64,000 nt of DNA, taken from positions 372,001 through 436,000 of the forward strand of contig DIXM01000002.1 of NCBI GenBank assembly GCA_002436025.1, in the 5' to 3' direction. The number at the start of each line of letters is the position of its first letter. Position 1 is the first letter of the stretch. Made by a program: the position numbers and the translations under genes. The notes beneath the pieces were generated by a model that was not told the DNA's origin, did not search any database, and worked only from the letters and a program-made list of their open reading frames with translations. Shown here piece after piece: positions 17,231-26,183 of this stretch. Source of the DNA: a candidate division Hyd24-12 bacterium UBA6080. Its GTDB lineage: Bacteria > Fermentibacterota > Fermentibacteria > Fermentibacterales > JCC-6.

Positions 17231-17836
17231 CTATAGGAACAGGACCTTTATGCCCCCCCATGAGTTCCGTTCGAGCGCCACGATATCGCTGAGTATCATG
17301 AACAGCTCGTAGGGTGCGCCCCATGAGCTTTGGGAGGAGGTCCAGGTGGCTCCGTCGTCGGAGCTGAAGTAGCTCTGGTCGGCCCATTGCTGGCTGGCGC
17401 AGAGGCAGTAGGAGTTGTAGACGCCCACGGTTTGCAGGCAGACCCAGTACTTCGTGCCTTCATTCGCCGTGAAGGTGACCCCCGGGGATATCTCGGTGTA
17501 CCAGAGGGAGTAACCCCATGAAAAAAGTCCCGTGTTGATGTGGGAGACCTGTGAAGTGGTGAAATCGGTGATTATGGACCCGGGGCCTCCGGCATCGGAA
17601 CGCATCTGGATCCGCATGTTCGAGGGGATGCCCTGGCTGTAGATGGCCCATATCTCGTAGCAGTTGATGTTGCCCTGATCGGCTGGTGTGAAGTCTTCCG
17701 CCAGCATCCAGCCGTTGTTCCCTCCGAAACCCAGCCCCTGGGCGAGATTGACGTACTCGAAGGGCTGGGAACAGATCACATCGCAGTAATCCGGGGACAG
17801 AAGGCCCGACGCGAGAGCAAGAGCGAGAACTGTCAT
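17231..17836 (-). CDS. Small secreted protein with GxIKxL C-terminal tail
   Basis: A 201-residue exported protein of no recognised family. The signal peptide is MTVLALALASGLLS. The mature part is beta-rich with several aromatic residues and paired cysteines (PDYCDVICSQPFEYV, GVYNSYCLCASQQW), suggesting an extracellular beta-sandwich. The last residues SWGGIKVLFL resemble the end of the protein encoded at 32350-32970. I start it at ATG 17836, because the promoter at 17877-17904 lies within the apparent upstream extension to 17899 and AAAGGCGG precedes 17836. The 116 bases between this gene and the M28 gene show no further feature. Confidence 0.6.
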   Translation of the reverse strand: MTVLALALASGLLSPDYCDVICSQPFEYVNLAQGLGFGGNNGWMLAEDFTPADQGNINCYEIWAIYSQGIPSNMRIQMRSDAGGPGSIITDFTTSQVSHINTGLFSWGYSLWYTEISPGVTFTANEGTKYWVCLQTVGVYNSYCLCASQQWADQSYFSSDDGATWTSSQSSWGAPYELFMILSDIVALERNSWGGIKVLFL

Positions 17837-17876
17837 CGCTGCGCCGCCTTTCCCTTTCAGAAAAATCACCAACTTC

Positions 17877-17904
17877 AATATATACTTTCGCCAAGTCATG
17901 ACAA
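17877..17904 (-). promoter_or_regulatory. Promoter TTGTCA-N16-TATATT
   Basis: Read on the minus strand: TTGTCA (17904-17899), a 16-base spacer, TATATT (17882-17877). It predicts a transcript start near 17870 and so excludes the longer reading frame beginning at 17899. The spacer length equals that of the two TTGAAA promoters. Confidence 0.55.
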
Positions 17905-18054
17905 GTGAAATATATAATGAAAAAATAAGATAAAAAACGATAAGGACATTTCAAGGTAATTGACATCCCCTTTCCCTGCCCGCGCTTCCTGTTCATAATT
18001 CACCAAAGGATTTCATGGAAGAGCAGAAAGGGGATTTTCGTGCAGGAGGAAACC

Positions 18055-19176
18055 GTGAGGGAAGAACAGCAGGATTTGAACACCGACCAGACCGGGCCGG
18101 GCGAACAGGCACCCGCTGAACGGGAACGCAAGTCCGCCTTCCACGAGAAGGAGATAAGCTGCTCCAACTGCGGGGCGCCGCTTTCCTACCTTGAAGGGGA
18201 AGCTATCATCACCTGTTCCTACTGCGGAACGACGACCATGCTCGCAGGGCTGGACAACATCATCACGGTGGATTCCCACTATATGCTGACCCCCGAACTG
18301 AACTCGGGTGCAGCCGGCACAGCCCTCCGCAAGTGGATGCAGAAGGGTTTCCACAAGCCGAAGGACCTGCCCGCCGCAGCAAGCATCGGCGACACCAAAC
18401 CCCTTGTGCTTCCCTACTGGATAGTCACCTCCAGGGCCACGACGAACTGGCATGGCCAGGATAAGAAGACCCGCACCACAGGCACCGGCGACAACAGGAA
18501 GACCGAGACCTACTGGGAGCCCGTCAGCGGCAGGTTCGATGAGGAATTCACATGGCCTGTGTACGCCAGGGAGAAAACCACCGAGTTCTGGGGGATAGAC
18601 ATGCTCGAACCCGGAAAGACCAGCATCCATCCGGACTGGGGCAGGTTCTTCCTGAAGCTGGGCGGAAGCGCCACCGCGCCAAACAGGAACCTTCTTGAGG
18701 GAACAGTGGGGTTCTCCATCGAGAAGATCCGTGACTCCGGAATGGAAAAGAACCTCGTGAACGGCCAGATCACCCAGGAAAGGGCCGAAGCCAACGCCAG
18801 GAGCCGTATCGTGAATCGCCACGCAAAACAGGCGGAAAGCAGGGCGACAACGATCACCGACTGCGATACTGCAGTCGAGGTGGAGAAGGTCGACCTCGTC
18901 TACCTTCCGCTCTGGCTCATGGAGTACAGCTACGGCGGAAAGCAGTTCAAAGCCCTGGTGAACGCCTCGGGGGGCGAGGTGATGGCGGCTGAGTACCCGG
19001 TGGGCAAGCTTGCCCGCATCGTGAATTTCGACATCCTCTTCCTCATCATCGCCGCGATATTCGCTTTCATGGCAAGCGGTGGCCAGACTCCATGGGCATG
19101 GGCCGCTGCGGCTGTGTTCGGTGGGTCGGCGGTACTCTACACGGTTCTTCGAACGATCAATCCGCTGAGGCTGTAG
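18055..19176 (+). CDS. Zinc-ribbon membrane protein
   Basis: A 373-residue protein with an acidic N-terminal tail, then a four-cysteine zinc ribbon (CSNCGAPLSY...CSYCGTTTM) at about residues 37-62, a soluble beta-rich middle containing PYWIVTSRATTNW and YLPLWLMEYSYGGKQFKAL, and two closely spaced C-terminal membrane helices (ILFLIIAAIFAFMA and AWAAAAVFGGSAVLYTV). The layout resembles zinc-ribbon membrane proteins of unknown function that may sense or organise other proteins. GTG 18055 is chosen for AGGAGG 5 bases upstream; an in-frame GTG at 18040 is possible. The hybrid kinase starts 11 bases after it and is probably co-transcribed. The 218-base gap upstream holds the minus-strand promoter and AT-rich sequence. 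Confidence 0.6.
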   Translation: MREEQQDLNTDQTGPGEQAPAERERKSAFHEKEISCSNCGAPLSYLEGEAIITCSYCGTTTMLAGLDNIITVDSHYMLTPELNSGAAGTALRKWMQKGFHKPKDLPAAASIGDTKPLVLPYWIVTSRATTNWHGQDKKTRTTGTGDNRKTETYWEPVSGRFDEEFTWPVYAREKTTEFWGIDMLEPGKTSIHPDWGRFFLKLGGSATAPNRNLLEGTVGFSIEKIRDSGMEKNLVNGQITQERAEANARSRIVNRHAKQAESRATTITDCDTAVEVEKVDLVYLPLWLMEYSYGGKQFKALVNASGGEVMAAEYPVGKLARIVNFDILFLIIAAIFAFMASGGQTPWAWAAAAVFGGSAVLYTVLRTINPLRL

Positions 19177-19186
19177 GAGGCTCGGT

Positions 19187-20677
19187 ATGGGGTACGATGA
19201 CAGGTTGAGCGCGTCCCTTGTGAACGCCATCGAGGACATGGCGTTCCTCAAGGATGAAAACCTGCGCTACCTGTTCGTCAACAACGCGAATGCGGCCTTT
19301 TTCGGCAGAGCGCCTGCGGATGTGGCGGGTTTGACCGATGCCGATCTCATGTCGCCGGAAAGTGCCAGGGCGTGCCGGGAAAGCGACCTTGCCGCACTTC
19401 GGTCGAACAGGCTGGTGATCCGCGAAGAGAAGGCGGGCAACCTGACCTTCGAGACCCGCAAGTTCCCCGTGCCACTTGGCGACGGAAGAACGGGAGTCGG
19501 GGGCTTCATCCGCGACACCACTGAAAAAAGCAGGCTCGAGGTCCAGCTTCTTCAGGCCCGCAAGATGGAGGCCGTTGGAAGGCTTGCGGGTGGTGTGGCC
19601 CACGACTTCAACAACCTTCTTTCCGTCGTGCTGGGTTACTGCGAGCTGCTCCTCGCCGAGGGCGGCCTGTCGGAAAGGGTCACAAGCGGTCTCGATGCCA
19701 TACATGACGCGGGCTGCAAGGCACGGGACCTCACCCGGCAGCTTCTCGCCTTCAGCAGAAGGCAGGTCCTCGACATCAGGGTCATCGATCTTGGCAGGGT
19801 CCTGGCCGGTATGAACAACCTTCTCAAACACACACTGGGCGATGACATCGTGCTTGAGACCATTCCGCATCCCGGGCCGGTACTGATCAAAGCCGACAGC
19901 TCCCAGATCGAGCAGGTCCTTCTGAATCTGGCCATCAACTCCCGCGACGCCATGCCCGAGGGGGGGATACTCACAATCGAGAATGGCGTCTCACGAGTGG
20001 GATCATCGCCGGAACCCGACGACGGGGCCGGTGACTGCGCCTTTTTAAGGGTCAGTGACCAGGGAGTGGGAATGGATGCCGAAACACTCGGCAACATCTT
20101 CGAACCATTCTTCACCACCAAACCCCAGGAGAAGGGGACCGGGCTAGGGCTGTCCACCGTCTACGGAATAGTCAAACAGCACGGAGGAACCATAACCGCC
20201 GTGAGTCATCCCGGTCAGGGCACAACCTTCACCATCCATTTCCCCCTCTCATCTGAAGCCCTGCCCGAAGTTGCTGGAACCGAGCCCCCGGGGGAAACCG
20301 CTCCCGTACCGGCCACGATAATGGTGGTCGAGGACGAGCCCATAGTAAGAAGCCTTGCGGCATCCATCCTGGAAAGCAGCGGGTACAAGGTCCTCATCAC
20401 CGAAAGCACCGAAGACGCCGTGAGAACAGCGAGGGTTTACGGGGAACCGATAGACCTTGTCCTCACGGACATGGTCATGCCCGGAATGAAGGGCCCCGAA
20501 GTTTACAGAGCCGTCCTCGGGACCCATCAGGAGACCAGGGTGCTCTACATGTCCGGTTATGCCAGCGGTGTCATTTCGAGCCACGGCTTCTCCCCCGACG
20601 CGGTGAACTTCATAAGAAAGCCGTTCTCCGTCACTGGTCTTCTGGATAAGGTGGCCGAGGTTCTGAAGGGCTGGTGA
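19187..20677 (+). CDS. Hybrid histidine kinase (PAS-HisKA-HATPase-receiver)
   Basis: A 496-residue soluble sensor kinase. Residues about 8-110 form a PAS domain, then HisKA with the phosphorylated histidine at 139 (GGVAHDFNN), HATPase with N-box NSRDAM, G1 DQGVGMD, F-box FEPFFTTK and G2 GTGLGLST, and a C-terminal receiver (about 376-496) whose acceptor is Asp428 (LVLTDMVMPGM). The absence of membrane segments suggests a cytoplasmic signal. No separate response regulator with a DNA-binding domain is adjacent, so the output probably passes to a distant partner or phosphotransfer protein. AGGAGG precedes ATG 19187. Confidence 0.9.
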   Translation: MGYDDRLSASLVNAIEDMAFLKDENLRYLFVNNANAAFFGRAPADVAGLTDADLMSPESARACRESDLAALRSNRLVIREEKAGNLTFETRKFPVPLGDGRTGVGGFIRDTTEKSRLEVQLLQARKMEAVGRLAGGVAHDFNNLLSVVLGYCELLLAEGGLSERVTSGLDAIHDAGCKARDLTRQLLAFSRRQVLDIRVIDLGRVLAGMNNLLKHTLGDDIVLETIPHPGPVLIKADSSQIEQVLLNLAINSRDAMPEGGILTIENGVSRVGSSPEPDDGAGDCAFLRVSDQGVGMDAETLGNIFEPFFTTKPQEKGTGLGLSTVYGIVKQHGGTITAVSHPGQGTTFTIHFPLSSEALPEVAGTEPPGETAPVPATIMVVEDEPIVRSLAASILESSGYKVLITESTEDAVRTARVYGEPIDLVLTDMVMPGMKGPEVYRAVLGTHQETRVLYMSGYASGVISSHGFSPDAVNFIRKPFSVTGLLDKVAEVLKGW

Positions 20678-20738
20678 CAGCCCCGGACAATCCCTGGAAA
20701 CGTGATCGATCGTCCACAATTCATAAAGGAAAGGTGCC

Positions 20739-22502
20739 ATGAGCAGATCATCCTACCCGGGCGGGCCTCTTCGGGACATACACAGATTCAACACCATTCC
20801 CGCCATGCTCGACGCTTCGGCAGAGAAGTGGGGGGAGGGGGTGTTCATGCGCGAGACCTCCCCGGACGGGAAAACCACAGAGGTTTCGTTCCGGCGCATC
20901 CGCGAGATGTCCGAGGCTTTCGCGCGGGGGCTCCTGGAACTGTGTGAGAAGCCAGTGGTTGCAGTGACGGGAAGGAACGGGATAAGCTGGGCCGTGACCT
21001 TCCTGGGGACCATGAAGGCGGGCGGCGTGATCGTTCCCATAGACAAAGAGCTTTCTCCGGCCGACATCAGCGCCATCATCCATTACTCGGGCGCGGGAGT
21101 CTTCGTTTTTGACGGAGTGTTCCAGGAGGCGGTCCAGGGGCTTGTCGGTACGGGCAAAGCACACTGCAGCAGCCATTATGTGATGAACTGCAGCGAGAAG
21201 CCCCTGTTCACGACCATCGAGCAGCTCATGAAAAAGGGTTCGGCCGCATCCCGGACCCTTCCCTCCGATACCGATTCCAGCGATGTCGCGGTCATCTCAT
21301 ACACATCAGGGACAATGGGCGCCGCCAAGGGAGTCGTGCTTTCCCACGGCAACATCCTGAGCGACATTCAGATGATGCTCTCGTCGGCCTACATCGAAAG
21401 CGACGAGGTTTTCCTGTCCGTCCTGCCGTTCCATCACATGTACGAGTGCGTCTGCGGTTTTCTCTGTCCGCTGCAGCACGGCTGCACCGTGGTTGTCTCC
21501 CGCGGGCTCAGGTACATACTGGAAGACATCTCCGAGAATGGCATTACGCTGATGCTCGGGGTTCCTCTTCTCTGGGAGGGGATGTACAGGAGGATAATCG
21601 GCCAGATCAAAAGCATGAAGGGCGGGTCCCTTAAGTTCGCCTTTGGAAAGGCTTTGTGCAACGCCGCTGAGTTCTTCGGGAACCATGGGATAAGGAAGAA
21701 GGTTTTTGCCCGCGTTCACGACCGCTTCGGAGGCAGGCTGCGCACGCTGGTATCGGGCGGCGCCGCGCTCGACGCCCAGGTCATGAGCGGGTTCGCCGAA
21801 CTCGGGATCAGGATGCTCCAGGGTTACGGTCTCACAGAGTGTTCGCCCATCGTCGCCGTATGCCGGTACGATGTCCTCGAGCCGGGAACCGTGGGACCGC
21901 CCCTTCCTGATGTTGAGATAAGGATAGACGACCCCGACCCCGAGGGTGCCGGAGAGATCCTTGTCCGGGGTCCCAACGTTATGATCGGCTACCACAACGA
22001 TCCCGAGGCGACCTCCCGGGTCCTCTCCCCCGACGGCTGGTTCAGGACGGGGGACTTCGGAGTCTTCCATAAGGGTGTCCTTCGAGTGACGGGAAGGAAG
22101 AAGAACGTCATCGTGGCAAAGAACGGGAAGAACGTTTACCCCGAGGAACTCGAGCACATTCTCAACCGCTGCGGTTACATCTCTGAAAGCCTTGTTTTCG
22201 GCAGGCAGTCCGAGACCAAGGGCGAAGAGATCTGGACGATAGTCTTCCCGGACTACGAACCTCTCATTAACCTTGCCGAAAGCCGGGGCGCGAAGCTGAC
22301 AGAGGAATTCGGTCTGGGAGTGATCCGGGGCGAGATCACCAGGGTCAACTCCCAGAACCCGTCCTACAAAAGGATATCCCACTTCATCATCAGGGAGGGC
22401 GAGTTCCCGAAGACCACAACGAAGAAGATCAAGCGCCAGCAGGTGCTTCGGGAGGCCGGTCTCAGCACGGAGAGGGTATTCAAGGTGTCCGGAGGCGAGT
22501 AA
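20739..22502 (+). CDS. Long-chain acyl-CoA synthetase / AMP-binding ligase
   Basis: A 587-residue adenylate-forming ligase expected to activate a fatty acid with ATP and CoA. P-loop motif SYTSGTMGAAKGVVLSHGN, the A5-type QGYGLTECSPIVAV, WFRTGDFG, and the C-terminal hinge RKKNVIVAKNGKNVYPEELE are all present, and the catalytic lysine is expected in FPKTTTKKIKRQQ. The chain also has VSGGAALDA typical of FadD-like long-chain enzymes. The protein has no signal peptide and probably acts at the inner face of the membrane. AGGAAAGG precedes ATG 20739. Confidence 0.88.
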   Translation: MSRSSYPGGPLRDIHRFNTIPAMLDASAEKWGEGVFMRETSPDGKTTEVSFRRIREMSEAFARGLLELCEKPVVAVTGRNGISWAVTFLGTMKAGGVIVPIDKELSPADISAIIHYSGAGVFVFDGVFQEAVQGLVGTGKAHCSSHYVMNCSEKPLFTTIEQLMKKGSAASRTLPSDTDSSDVAVISYTSGTMGAAKGVVLSHGNILSDIQMMLSSAYIESDEVFLSVLPFHHMYECVCGFLCPLQHGCTVVVSRGLRYILEDISENGITLMLGVPLLWEGMYRRIIGQIKSMKGGSLKFAFGKALCNAAEFFGNHGIRKKVFARVHDRFGGRLRTLVSGGAALDAQVMSGFAELGIRMLQGYGLTECSPIVAVCRYDVLEPGTVGPPLPDVEIRIDDPDPEGAGEILVRGPNVMIGYHNDPEATSRVLSPDGWFRTGDFGVFHKGVLRVTGRKKNVIVAKNGKNVYPEELEHILNRCGYISESLVFGRQSETKGEEIWTIVFPDYEPLINLAESRGAKLTEEFGLGVIRGEITRVNSQNPSYKRISHFIIREGEFPKTTTKKIKRQQVLREAGLSTERVFKVSGGE

Positions 22503-22597
22503 CCGCGCCGACCTTTAACATTCGGTTACAAAGCTGAAAGAACGCCGCAACAGAGCGCTCGCATGATCCCTCTGTCTCAAGAGGAAGGAAATGCGAG

Positions 22598-23110
22598 ATG
22601 TTCTGCTGTAGTCTGTCGACGATTGCTCTCACGTTGAGCCATGTTGGTCCGGGAAGCACCGTTCAGGTGGAAGCCTCGGGGTTTTCCATCGACCGGGGCA
22701 TTGCGGTCGTGGCGTTTTTCGACAAAGACTCATGGGAAACCCCCATTGATCTCTCAAAGGCTCGGCATGTGGTGACCAGCCCAATCATCAATTCCCGGGT
22801 GTTCACTGAGTTGCGCGGGGTCCCCCATGGAATGTTCGTCGTTCTGGTCTTTCACGACGCGGACGGCGATTGTCGGCTTGACTTCGGCGAGGAGACGGCC
22901 CTGTCGCACGGAACAGGTTGCCCGGTGGGTGTATTCCGGTTCGAAGCCCTGGCAGTGATGAACAAAACGGTTGTCACGTCGGTGGTGATGGCGGTCGAAG
23001 ACGACCTGACGGGTCACTGTCTGCCCGAAAGTGAAGAACCCCGCCCCGCTGTTCCTCTGTATCACGGGGCGCAACCCGTGGGGATGGAGTCGTCGTGTTC
23101 CCGTTTCTAA
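22598..23110 (+). CDS. DUF2141-like secreted protein
   Basis: A 170-residue protein whose core reads GIAVVAFFDKDSW ... VFTELRGVPHGMFVVLVFHDADGDCRLDFGEE, matching the DUF2141 pattern (G-x-P-x-G-x-x-A-x-x-x-F-H-D-x-N-G-D-x-x-L-D). These proteins are exported beta-sandwich-like proteins of unknown function, sometimes linked to TonB receptors or transporters. The N-terminus is a short hydrophobic stretch consistent with a signal. It overlaps the TolC-like gene by 16 bases, so it begins the exporter operon. AGGAAGGA precedes ATG 22598. A second member lies at the other end of the operon at 28630-29178. Confidence 0.7.
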   Translation: MFCCSLSTIALTLSHVGPGSTVQVEASGFSIDRGIAVVAFFDKDSWETPIDLSKARHVVTSPIINSRVFTELRGVPHGMFVVLVFHDADGDCRLDFGEETALSHGTGCPVGVFRFEALAVMNKTVVTSVVMAVEDDLTGHCLPESEEPRPAVPLYHGAQPVGMESSCSRF

Positions 23111-24345
23111 TAGCCATGGCTCTGAATGCCGAACCTGCGGAGCTCGACCTGAGGGGATTCACCGACTTGGCGATTGAGCATTCGCCCTTGATCCAGGAGA
23201 TCACGGCTTCACGGATGCAGTCCGAGGCTTCCTTTGTCACGGCACGAGCGACGCTGCTTCCCAGATTGAGCCTGTCCGCATCCCGGGGACACACCTGGGC
23301 CGATTTTGAAACCGATTCGTATACGGCTGGGTTTTCCCTGTCCCAGGAGATCCCGATCTCTGAGGGCGGAGCGTCGCTTCTGTCCACCAGGGCGGCTTCA
23401 CTTGGCATGGTTCAGACAGGGTTCAGCAACGATGCGGCCCTTCTTTCCCTGAAACGATCAGTAGCCACGGCGTTCTATGGGGCCGTGGAAGCCCTTATGC
23501 AGGTATCCGTGGCCCAGGCCGCGCTTGAACGCAGCTCGACGATACTACGGAGGGTGGAGGTCCTTTATGAAACCGGTTCAGCCACAGCTGTGGACCTTTC
23601 CGGCGCACGGGTTGAGGAAACCGCCAACCGGCTTGCCCTTCTGCAGCAGGATCAAAGATACGCGGCGGCGATGGAAACCCTGATAACGATCTGCGGGATT
23701 CAGGATGGCTCCGGCCTTGCAGTGGACACTTCCCTGATCCTCATTCCCCTCACCGGTCCGGAGATACTGGCTCTGAGCGACCTCGCCGGGACAAATCCCT
23801 CACTTTCTGCAGACCGGGTCGGGTTACAGAGAGCCGAACTGGATGCCCGTGCGGCCACCGTTTCATGGTTACCCAGTTTTTTCCTGAGTGGCTCGGTGGG
23901 CTTCAGTGGCGATGAACTCGATTTCGGAGAACTTGGTGATAAGGCAACGTGGGGTGTCAGTTTGAGCATGAACTGGCCGATCTTCGACGGCTTTCAAAGG
24001 CGCGGCCGCACAACCGCGGCCCGCGCAACGGTCCTGCAGGCGGAAGCCGACCTTGCAGCGGCTGAACTTGAGAGCGCTTCGTCGGCAAGGGTGGCTATGG
24101 ATGCGTTACTGACGTCCGTGGAAGGGTTGACCCTTGCGGAACTGCGCCTCGAGTACGCCCGGCAGAAAGCCGATCTCTGTGAAATGAAGTACGGGATGGG
24201 TTCGCTTGATCTTGAGGAGCTGCAGGAGGCACAGGCTGATCTGTCAGAAGCGGAGGCCGCACGGATCTCCGCGTTAACAGAATGTCTCAGGGCCGAAGTG
24301 GAGTACCTTGTTCTAAACGGCATGAGTCCGAGAGTGGGGAACTGA
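23095..24345 (+). CDS. TolC-family outer-membrane efflux protein
   Basis: A 416-residue protein with two outer-membrane-efflux repeats: NSPLIQEITASRMQSEASF with ARATLLPRLSLSASRG, and NPSLSADRVGLQRAELDA with WLPSFFLSGSVGF. Coiled-coil-rich helices connect them, as in TolC channels that span the outer membrane and periplasm. The signal is short (MFPFLIAMALNAEPAE). It starts at GTG 23095 with GGAG upstream, overlapping the DUF2141 gene. Followed one base later by the adaptor, it completes a tripartite pump. Confidence 0.88.
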   Translation: MFPFLIAMALNAEPAELDLRGFTDLAIEHSPLIQEITASRMQSEASFVTARATLLPRLSLSASRGHTWADFETDSYTAGFSLSQEIPISEGGASLLSTRAASLGMVQTGFSNDAALLSLKRSVATAFYGAVEALMQVSVAQAALERSSTILRRVEVLYETGSATAVDLSGARVEETANRLALLQQDQRYAAAMETLITICGIQDGSGLAVDTSLILIPLTGPEILALSDLAGTNPSLSADRVGLQRAELDARAATVSWLPSFFLSGSVGFSGDELDFGELGDKATWGVSLSMNWPIFDGFQRRGRTTAARATVLQAEADLAAAELESASSARVAMDALLTSVEGLTLAELRLEYARQKADLCEMKYGMGSLDLEELQEAQADLSEAEAARISALTECLRAEVEYLVLNGMSPRVGN

Positions 24346-24346
24346 A

Positions 24347-25516
24347 ATGAAAAAAAGAAAGCGGCTGCTTCTTCTCCTCCTGATACCCGTCGCCGCTGTT
24401 GGAGCGGGTTTTATCGGGAAACCCGCAGCCCAGGGCTCCGGGGCGCAGATAACCGTTGCCCGTCTGGGAAGTCTTGAGGAAAGGGCCGACGGGTCCGGAA
24501 CGCTGGAAGGGGTCGGAAGGGTCGAGGTGAGCGCCGTAAGGGCAGGGATGATCGAAACGGTGGAAGTCAGCGAAGGTGACACAGTGGTAACGGGTCAGCT
24601 CCTACTGACACTGGATCAGGGCGATGCCTCCGCAGGACTGGAGGAGGCGGGAGCCCAGGTGCGGATAGCATCCATAGCGCTGGATCAGGCGGTGAGGGAG
24701 CAGGTAAGGGTCCGGGCGCTTTTTGATGCCGGACTCTCCAGTGACGAGGAGGCCGCCCTGGCCGATGAGAGCGTGATGAGCAGCCGGGCGGAACTGGCCA
24801 GGGCGGGGGCATCCCGGTCCCAGGCGCTTGACGCATTGGAGAACACATCGTGCAATGCCCCCATGGACGGCATCGTGACGGAGCTGAACGTGGAAGCCGG
24901 GGAAATGGCGGTTGTGGGCACCATGAACAACGCCGGAACAGTGCTTCTGACCATTGAGGACATGTCGGGGTTTCTGGTTCGTGTCACGATGGTGGAGAGC
25001 GAGGTCGTAAACGTGCAGGAGGGAATGGTTGCCGAAGCCACACTGGACGCACTGCCCGACATGGTGTTCGCCGGGGTTGTGGATAGGGTCGGCCTCTCCT
25101 CGACTGACGATGGAGACGGCTCATCCGCGGCCGAGTACGAAGTCCTTGTGAGGCTTGCGGAAACCGACCCCAGAATGCGTTCCGGCATGTCTGCATCGGT
25201 CGAGATAGTGACTGCCAGGAAAGAATCATGCGTCATCGTGCCGATCCAGTGCATTGTCCGCAGGCCTGCCGGCGATTCGGGATCTGTTTCATCGGTTCTT
25301 GTTGTGGAAAAAGAAGCTGTGCGCGTCGTTCCTGTGGAAACCGGTGTGAACAGCGTCATGGAGATCGAAGTTCTGGGCATCTCCGCAGGCGACAGTATTG
25401 TCAGCGGTCCCACTGAGCTTCTGAGAACGCTCCAGAACGGAGATCCTCTGGGTGCGTCGGGAGGTGGACAAGATGCTTCCACAGGAAACCCCGGGTTCCC
25501 GCCCGTTGGTCGTTGA
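24347..25516 (+). CDS. MacA-like periplasmic adaptor (HlyD family)
   Basis: A 389-residue membrane-fusion protein. It has an N-terminal anchor (KRKRLLLLLLIPVAAVGAG), a biotinyl-lipoyl half-motif VSAVRAGMIETVEVSEGDTV, a helical hairpin with EEAGAQVRIASIALDQA, the second lipoyl half CNAPMDGIVTELNVEAGEMA, and a beta-barrel part with MRSGMSASVEI. Its place between TolC and a MacB-type ATPase indicates that it links the inner-membrane ABC proteins to the channel. The last 44 bases overlap the ATPase gene. The C-terminus is extended by a glycine-rich tail (GASGGGQDAS). Confidence 0.85.
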   Translation: MKKRKRLLLLLLIPVAAVGAGFIGKPAAQGSGAQITVARLGSLEERADGSGTLEGVGRVEVSAVRAGMIETVEVSEGDTVVTGQLLLTLDQGDASAGLEEAGAQVRIASIALDQAVREQVRVRALFDAGLSSDEEAALADESVMSSRAELARAGASRSQALDALENTSCNAPMDGIVTELNVEAGEMAVVGTMNNAGTVLLTIEDMSGFLVRVTMVESEVVNVQEGMVAEATLDALPDMVFAGVVDRVGLSSTDDGDGSSAAEYEVLVRLAETDPRMRSGMSASVEIVTARKESCVIVPIQCIVRRPAGDSGSVSSVLVVEKEAVRVVPVETGVNSVMEIEVLGISAGDSIVSGPTELLRTLQNGDPLGASGGGQDASTGNPGFPPVGR

Positions 25517-26183
25517 CGCCGAGAACCTCGGAAAATCGTACAGGATGGGAGAGGTGCCGGTGAACGCCCTGGCGGGCGTGAACCTGAAGCTTTTCCAGGG
25601 GGAGTTCGCAACGGTTATGGGTGCATCGGGTTCCGGAAAAAGCACCCTTCTGAGCATCGTCGGGTGTCTCGACCGTCCCGATTCCGGAAGCTACCTGCTG
25701 ATGGGCAAACGTGTTGACGGAATGGATGACAGAGACCTTGCACGAGTGAGGAACAGGAACATCGGATTCATTTTCCAGACATTCAACCTGCTGCCCAGGG
25801 CGACCTCGCTGCAGAACGTCGAGCTTCCTCTGATGTACGGTGGCGTTCCCGGAAAAGAGAGGCGCCAGAGGGCGCTTGCCATCCTGGACAGGGTGGGCCT
25901 TGCCTCCAGGGCTCACCACAGACCCAGCCAGCTCTCCGGTGGGGAAAGACAGCGCGTGGCCATAGCAAGGGCTCTGGTCACAGATCCTTCACTGCTTCTG
26001 GCGGATGAGCCTACCGGGAACCTGGACAGCGTCACCGGACGCTCCATAATGGACCTGATACGGCAGGTGCACAACGAGGGCAACACGATACTTCTCGTGA
26101 CCCATGATCCCCTGGTCGCGGCGATGGGTTCCAGGATGATCCGCCTTGGTGACGGCCGGGTACTGGAGGACACCGGATCATGA
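25473..26183 (+). CDS. ABC transporter ATPase (MacB/LolD-type)
   Basis: A 236-residue ATPase: Walker A GASGSGKST, Q-loop FIFQTFNLLPRATSLQNV, signature LSGGERQRVAIARALV, Walker B LLLADEPTGNLD and switch histidine LVTHD. These are the features of MacB/LolD mechanotransmission ABC proteins, which power pumps without driving substrate through the membrane. Here the ATPase is separate from its permeases, whereas MacB fuses them. ATG 25473 is chosen because GGAGG is 8 bases upstream; GTG 25452 is less likely. Stop overlaps the permease start (ATGA). Confidence 0.92.
   Translation: MLPQETPGSRPLVVDAENLGKSYRMGEVPVNALAGVNLKLFQGEFATVMGASGSGKSTLLSIVGCLDRPDSGSYLLMGKRVDGMDDRDLARVRNRNIGFIFQTFNLLPRATSLQNVELPLMYGGVPGKERRQRALAILDRVGLASRAHHRPSQLSGGERQRVAIARALVTDPSLLLADEPTGNLDSVTGRSIMDLIRQVHNEGNTILLVTHDPLVAAMGSRMIRLGDGRVLEDTGS

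Noticed and set aside
17836..17899. Longer N-terminus beginning at ATG 17899
   Set aside because: A promoter with 16-base spacing lies inside it, it has no Shine-Dalgarno, and a normal signal peptide starts at 17836.
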